This document shows positions 60,539 to 64,000 of a stretch of DNA of 64,000 bases, in pieces. Position numbers and translations under genes: made by a program. Under the pieces are notes generated by a model that saw only the letters and a list, made by a program, of their open reading frames with translations, did not search any database and had not been told where the DNA came from. How positions within the stretch are numbered: position 1 is the first letter of the stretch; the number at the start of each line of letters is the position of its first letter. The stretch is from Xanthobacter autotrophicus Py2 (GTDB lineage Bacteria > Pseudomonadota > Alphaproteobacteria > Rhizobiales > Xanthobacteraceae), in the NCBI GenBank assembly GCA_000017645.1, contig CP000781.1:1206001-1270000 (forward strand), read 5' to 3'.

Positions 60539-63500
60539 GCAACACTCCACATCTTTTCGTTGATCCCAGCGAGGATGCTCTCAAGCTCCCCGCCGAACAC
60601 CTTGTTCAATCGGCTGAACCCGCCATGGGACGAGAACTGGCCGGTGTCGATGGCCTCGCGATCCACCACGACCTCCTTCTCGATCTGCTCGCCGATGCGC
60701 TTCAACCACGTCTTCTGCGGCTCCGTCCAGGCGCGGCTCGCCAGGATGGTGCGCATCGCCGCCTTCACGCGGGTGGTGTAGGGCACCAAGGGGTCGCCGA
60801 TCGCCGCCTGTCGCACGAAGCCGATGATGGAGGCGGCGATCTCCTCATTCTTGGCATCGGCCCAGGCGCGGCGCAGGTTCGCTTCCGAATAGCCCTTGCG
60901 ATCAAGGGCGAGGCGCAATTCCTTGAGGTCGGCGCGGGTGAGGTCGCGGGGCCGTTGCACCACCAGCTTCAGCGCGGCGATGGTGTTCATGTTGTCGCGG
61001 ACGAAGGCGGTGAAGCTGTCGAGGAAATCCTCGGGCCGTGCGGCGGTACCATAACCACGGGTGACGGCGACGACCTCGTCTGCATGGGGTGAGATGGGAA
61101 TGAGCGGTGGGGTGCCGCCGTCCGTTTGCCAATCGAGGATCGGGCCGATGGCCGAGTGATCCTTGAGCCAAGCTGCGAGGGCGGGGGCGTCCCCGTTCAG
61201 GACGCGATCGAGCATCTGCTGCGGCGTCTCGCCCGCCACCGCCTCGAAGCGTTGCCGCGCTTCTTCGGGCATCTTCCGCAGCCGACGACGCAGCTTGACG
61301 GCGATTTGCTCGCGGATCGTTTCACGCTGGGCATCATCCGTGGCGCCGAGCATCTCCGCGACGAGCTGGGCGAAGCTGATGGATGGATTGACCACCACGG
61401 GCTTCATGTCCGTGAGGTTCTGAAGGTGGGGATAGAGGTCCACCGCGTCGAAGATGCGGAAAACCTCCTTGCCGATCTCGTCGCAGCGGCGCGTGGCCCG
61501 GCCGATCATCTGCTCATAGAGAATGCGGCTGTTCACCCGGCGCAGGAAGACGAGGTTCACGATCTTCGGCACGTCGATGCCGGTGGTGAGCAGGTCCACC
61601 GTAACCGCGATCTTCGGATTGGCGTCGTTCCGGAATGAGCGGATAAGGTCCTGCACCTTGTCCACTTTGCCGGTGATCTTCTTCACCGCCGCATCGTCGA
61701 TCTCGCCATAGGCCTTCGCAAAGGCGGTTTTGATGGCGTTCACCACCATGTCCGCATGGGCATCGGTGGCGGCGAAGATCAGGGTCTTGCCCTCGAAGGC
61801 GGGATCGATGTGGCGGGCCAGCTCCTCGGCGACCACTCGGTTGAACTCCGGCGTGATGACCTGCTTGTTGAACTGCTCCACCTCGAACCGGATTTCGTCC
61901 GGGAGGGTGGCGGTGTCGACCTCTCCGGTCCGGGTGTTCAGAAGGTCGAGCTGCTCGTCCCGCACGAAGACAATGCCGGCCCGCGCCAACGCGGTCTCGA
62001 TCCGCACCGGGGGCTCATGGTCGATGAGGAAGCCGTCGACAACCGCCTCACGATAGGAATAGCGAAAGATCGGCTCGCCGAAGATGTCCGTGGTGTGCAG
62101 TGCCGGGGTGGCGGTGAGGCCGATCTTCACCGCGTCGAAATATTCCAGCACGCGCCGATATTTGGATATGTAGTCGGTTTCGTCCCGGAAGCCCAGTTCG
62201 GGGTCGGACAGCTCACGATCGAGCAAGTAGCCGCGGTGGCATTCGTCGATGACCATGAGGTCATACTGGTCGATAGGCGGCGCCTCGGACCCGTCCGCCG
62301 CGTAGAGCACCCGCTTGACCAGCCCCTGGATGGTGCAGATGTGGACCTTCGTTTCCAGATCGGGTGTCACGTCGTCGAGGCCTTTCAGCCCGAAGATTTC
62401 CGCGAACGTCTTACCCGACACAACCTTGGTGGTTGAGAACTCGCCCTCGGTCTGGTGCCCGAGCGCGGAACGGTCCACCACGAAGCAGATGCGGCGGAAG
62501 CGCTTGGCCGACAACAGCCGATAGAGCAGGGCAATAGCGAGCTTGGTCTTGCCGGTCCCCGTCGCCATGGCCACCAGCATGGAGCGACGCTCGTTCGCCA
62601 GCGCCTCCTCCACCGCCCGGATGGCGCTCTCCTGATAGTGGCGCAGAGGGAAGCCGAAGACGAAGGGCTGAGCATTGAGGGCAGCGTCTGCCGTGTCTTG
62701 ATCGACCTCCAGTTGGCCGGTGAGGCCTTCGGGCGTGGGCCAGTCCACCAGGGCACGGCGGTGGTTCGCGCTCCGTCGCGTGTCGCGAAACCAGATGCCG
62801 CTCTCGGTCTCGATCTGCTTCAGGTAGGAGCGGCCGTTTGCCGCGAAGACGAATGGCACGCGGTGGTCGTTCCACGGGCCGCCGGCATAAATGAATTCGT
62901 CGCCATCGCGGATGCCGATGGAATAGCGCTCGGATTGGTCGATGGCACCCGAGACACTCTTGCGCTGGCGCTTGGCCTCCACCACACCAACGAGAGTGGT
63001 GCCGACAAACAAGGCATAATCAGCCCGTCCGTTTGCAGTCGGCCATTCGGCGATGGCCGTGTTGCGGCCCTTTGCCGGACGAACGCCCGCGCTGTGGCGC
63101 AAGGCCTTCGTATCGGCCTCCCAGCCCCTGTCCCGAAGCTGCTGGTCGATAAGGGCGCGGGTCTCCGCTTCGTCGAGTTCAAGCCGGGCGGCGGCCTCTT
63201 CGCCGCGTTCCACAAGCTCCACTGCCTCTTGTCGCGGGGCGGCCTCGGCTTGCGACTGAAGGCTCGCCAGCTTTTCGGCAATGGCGGTCTTTTGAGCCTC
63301 CGTCTCCTGGGCGAGTTGCTCCCAGGCCGCCCTCTCCTCGGCCTCCCGCCTCAGTCGCTCATCCAGCGTCTCGCGGGCGCGGGCATGCTCTTCGGCCTCC
63401 CGGCGTGCAGCCGCGGCAGCATCTTCGCTTTCGGCCACTCTGCGGCGTAGCGCCTCGATCTCGTCACGCAGGGGCGCCGAGGCATCTGTCGGCTCCGGCG

Positions 63501-63909
63501 GAGGCACAAAAGGGCCGGGATTGAAATTGGGCAGCCGCGCGTAGGTGCGGTGGAACCAGACGCCGAGCGAGCGGGCGAGCTTCAGCGCTGTCAGTGCGTC
63601 GGCATGGCCGCCTTTGGCCTCGTGCACGGCGGCGTTGCCCACCTTGCGCAAGGCGTGGAACACATCGGCAACTTCTTTGGGGATGACACGATCGTAGGAT
63701 AGGCGCCTCAGCGTCTCATCGAACGTCTCGCGTTCCCCGCGATAGGCGGCATGACGGGCGGCGATGATCTTGGCTGTCAGCTCGGCGAACTGGCGCAGCT
63801 TCACGATCGACGTAGACGGGTCCTCTCGGAAATAGCGTTCCCCGAGTGCCCCCAAAGCCGACAGCTTGGCGTCGTGCGCGTCGAGAAAGCCGAAGTTGAC
63901 CGAGCCCAT
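60535..63909 (-). CDS. hsdR: Type I restriction endonuclease subunit (EcoEI type)
   Basis: 1124 residues from ATG 63909, chosen because GAGGGGGG precedes it. Domain order: an N-terminal DUF4145 (HEPN-like, HALRKVGNAAVHEAKGG), a long coiled coil rich in Glu/Arg/Ala (about residues 165-260), the PD-(D/E)xK nuclease (GRADYALFVGTTLVGVVEAK), and SF2 translocase motifs MATGTGKTKLA, VIDECHRGY, LTATPAL and VTVDLLTTGIDVP with IGRATRRCDE. The C-terminal region binds HsdM. All motifs are intact. First gene of the operon; the promoter lies to its right, near the window end, where nothing else was recognised. Confidence 0.94.
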   Translation of the reverse strand: MGSVNFGFLDAHDAKLSALGALGERYFREDPSTSIVKLRQFAELTAKIIAARHAAYRGERETFDETLRRLSYDRVIPKEVADVFHALRKVGNAAVHEAKGGHADALTALKLARSLGVWFHRTYARLPNFNPGPFVPPPEPTDASAPLRDEIEALRRRVAESEDAAAAARREAEEHARARETLDERLRREAEERAAWEQLAQETEAQKTAIAEKLASLQSQAEAAPRQEAVELVERGEEAAARLELDEAETRALIDQQLRDRGWEADTKALRHSAGVRPAKGRNTAIAEWPTANGRADYALFVGTTLVGVVEAKRQRKSVSGAIDQSERYSIGIRDGDEFIYAGGPWNDHRVPFVFAANGRSYLKQIETESGIWFRDTRRSANHRRALVDWPTPEGLTGQLEVDQDTADAALNAQPFVFGFPLRHYQESAIRAVEEALANERRSMLVAMATGTGKTKLAIALLYRLLSAKRFRRICFVVDRSALGHQTEGEFSTTKVVSGKTFAEIFGLKGLDDVTPDLETKVHICTIQGLVKRVLYAADGSEAPPIDQYDLMVIDECHRGYLLDRELSDPELGFRDETDYISKYRRVLEYFDAVKIGLTATPALHTTDIFGEPIFRYSYREAVVDGFLIDHEPPVRIETALARAGIVFVRDEQLDLLNTRTGEVDTATLPDEIRFEVEQFNKQVITPEFNRVVAEELARHIDPAFEGKTLIFAATDAHADMVVNAIKTAFAKAYGEIDDAAVKKITGKVDKVQDLIRSFRNDANPKIAVTVDLLTTGIDVPKIVNLVFLRRVNSRILYEQMIGRATRRCDEIGKEVFRIFDAVDLYPHLQNLTDMKPVVVNPSISFAQLVAEMLGATDDAQRETIREQIAVKLRRRLRKMPEEARQRFEAVAGETPQQMLDRVLNGDAPALAAWLKDHSAIGPILDWQTDGGTPPLIPISPHADEVVAVTRGYGTAARPEDFLDSFTAFVRDNMNTIAALKLVVQRPRDLTRADLKELRLALDRKGYSEANLRRAWADAKNEEIAASIIGFVRQAAIGDPLVPYTTRVKAAMRTILASRAWTEPQKTWLKRIGEQIEKEVVVDREAIDTGQFSSHGGFSRLNKVFGGELESILAGINEKMWSVA

Positions 63910-64000
63910 TCCCCCCTCGCCGGCCGACCATTCGCTGCTCAATCTTCCAGAACGGTAGGGCAATGTCTAACGCTGCGGTTGTGTGCTGTCACGGGTGAGA

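Noticed and set aside
63964..64000. Last 37 bases after hsdR
   Set aside because: Too short to support any feature; nothing recognised.

Overview
The window is about 64 kb of GC-rich DNA whose gene content points to an alphaproteobacterium, probably of the Hyphomicrobiales/Xanthobacteraceae type. The basis is codon usage with GC-rich third positions, a NasS-NasT controlled nitrate assimilation operon, a P4-type integrase and the style of the efflux operon. The genus is inference. No rRNA, tRNA or CRISPR array was seen. Conserved chromosomal blocks alternate with accessory DNA.

Left block (1-11.3 kb): the 3' part of an amidase gene; a SoxR-type regulator divergent from an SDR oxidoreductase gene with a SoxR box and a 19-bp promoter spacer between them; a three-part RND efflux operon (outer-membrane channel, adaptor, permease) whose permease carries a one-base frameshift; a divergent TetR gene with two operator-like palindromes; an aldo/keto reductase; and a LysR regulator.

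Island 1 (11.4-22.4 kb): a fragment of an IS701-type transposase, then two 1396-bp inverted copies of a P4-type tyrosine integrase gene facing each other. Both copies share a 5' frameshift. The copies looked identical in the stretches and translations compared, apart from a 7-bp block upstream of the integrase that could be a recombination core. Between them lie an IS3-family element and a two-gene operon: a cytosolic protein fusing a subtilisin domain to an HExxH metallopeptidase domain, translationally coupled to a ComEC-like metallo-beta-lactamase-fold protein. This pair is the best candidate for an undescribed system.

Middle block (22.8-44.7 kb): a five-heme cytochrome c that joins an alcohol-dehydrogenase-type triheme part to a TsdA-like part; an L,D-transpeptidase/DsbA/DsbD operon divergent from an OmpR-family two-component system with a PmrA-like direct-repeat box; and a complete assimilatory nitrate/nitrite operon read right to left: nasT-nasS-(leader)-nrtA-nrtB-double ATPase-GAF protein-nirB-nirD-nasA-cysG.

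Island 2 (44.9-56 kb): a plasmid/phage-type toprim-helicase gene with a degenerate 3' end, a multicopper oxidase/subtilase operon, a frameshifted serine resolvase, a third subtilase with a beta-rich C-terminal region, and a second IS3-family element whose orfB is disrupted by a 20-bp insertion and whose end runs into a 7-bp tandem repeat.

Right end (56.2-63.9 kb): a tightly overlapping type I restriction-modification operon, hsdR - HEPN-like membrane protein - hsdM - hsdS - mrr-like endonuclease. The repeated combination of peptidases, nucleases and mobile-element parts marks the accessory regions as likely conflict/defence or mobile cargo.
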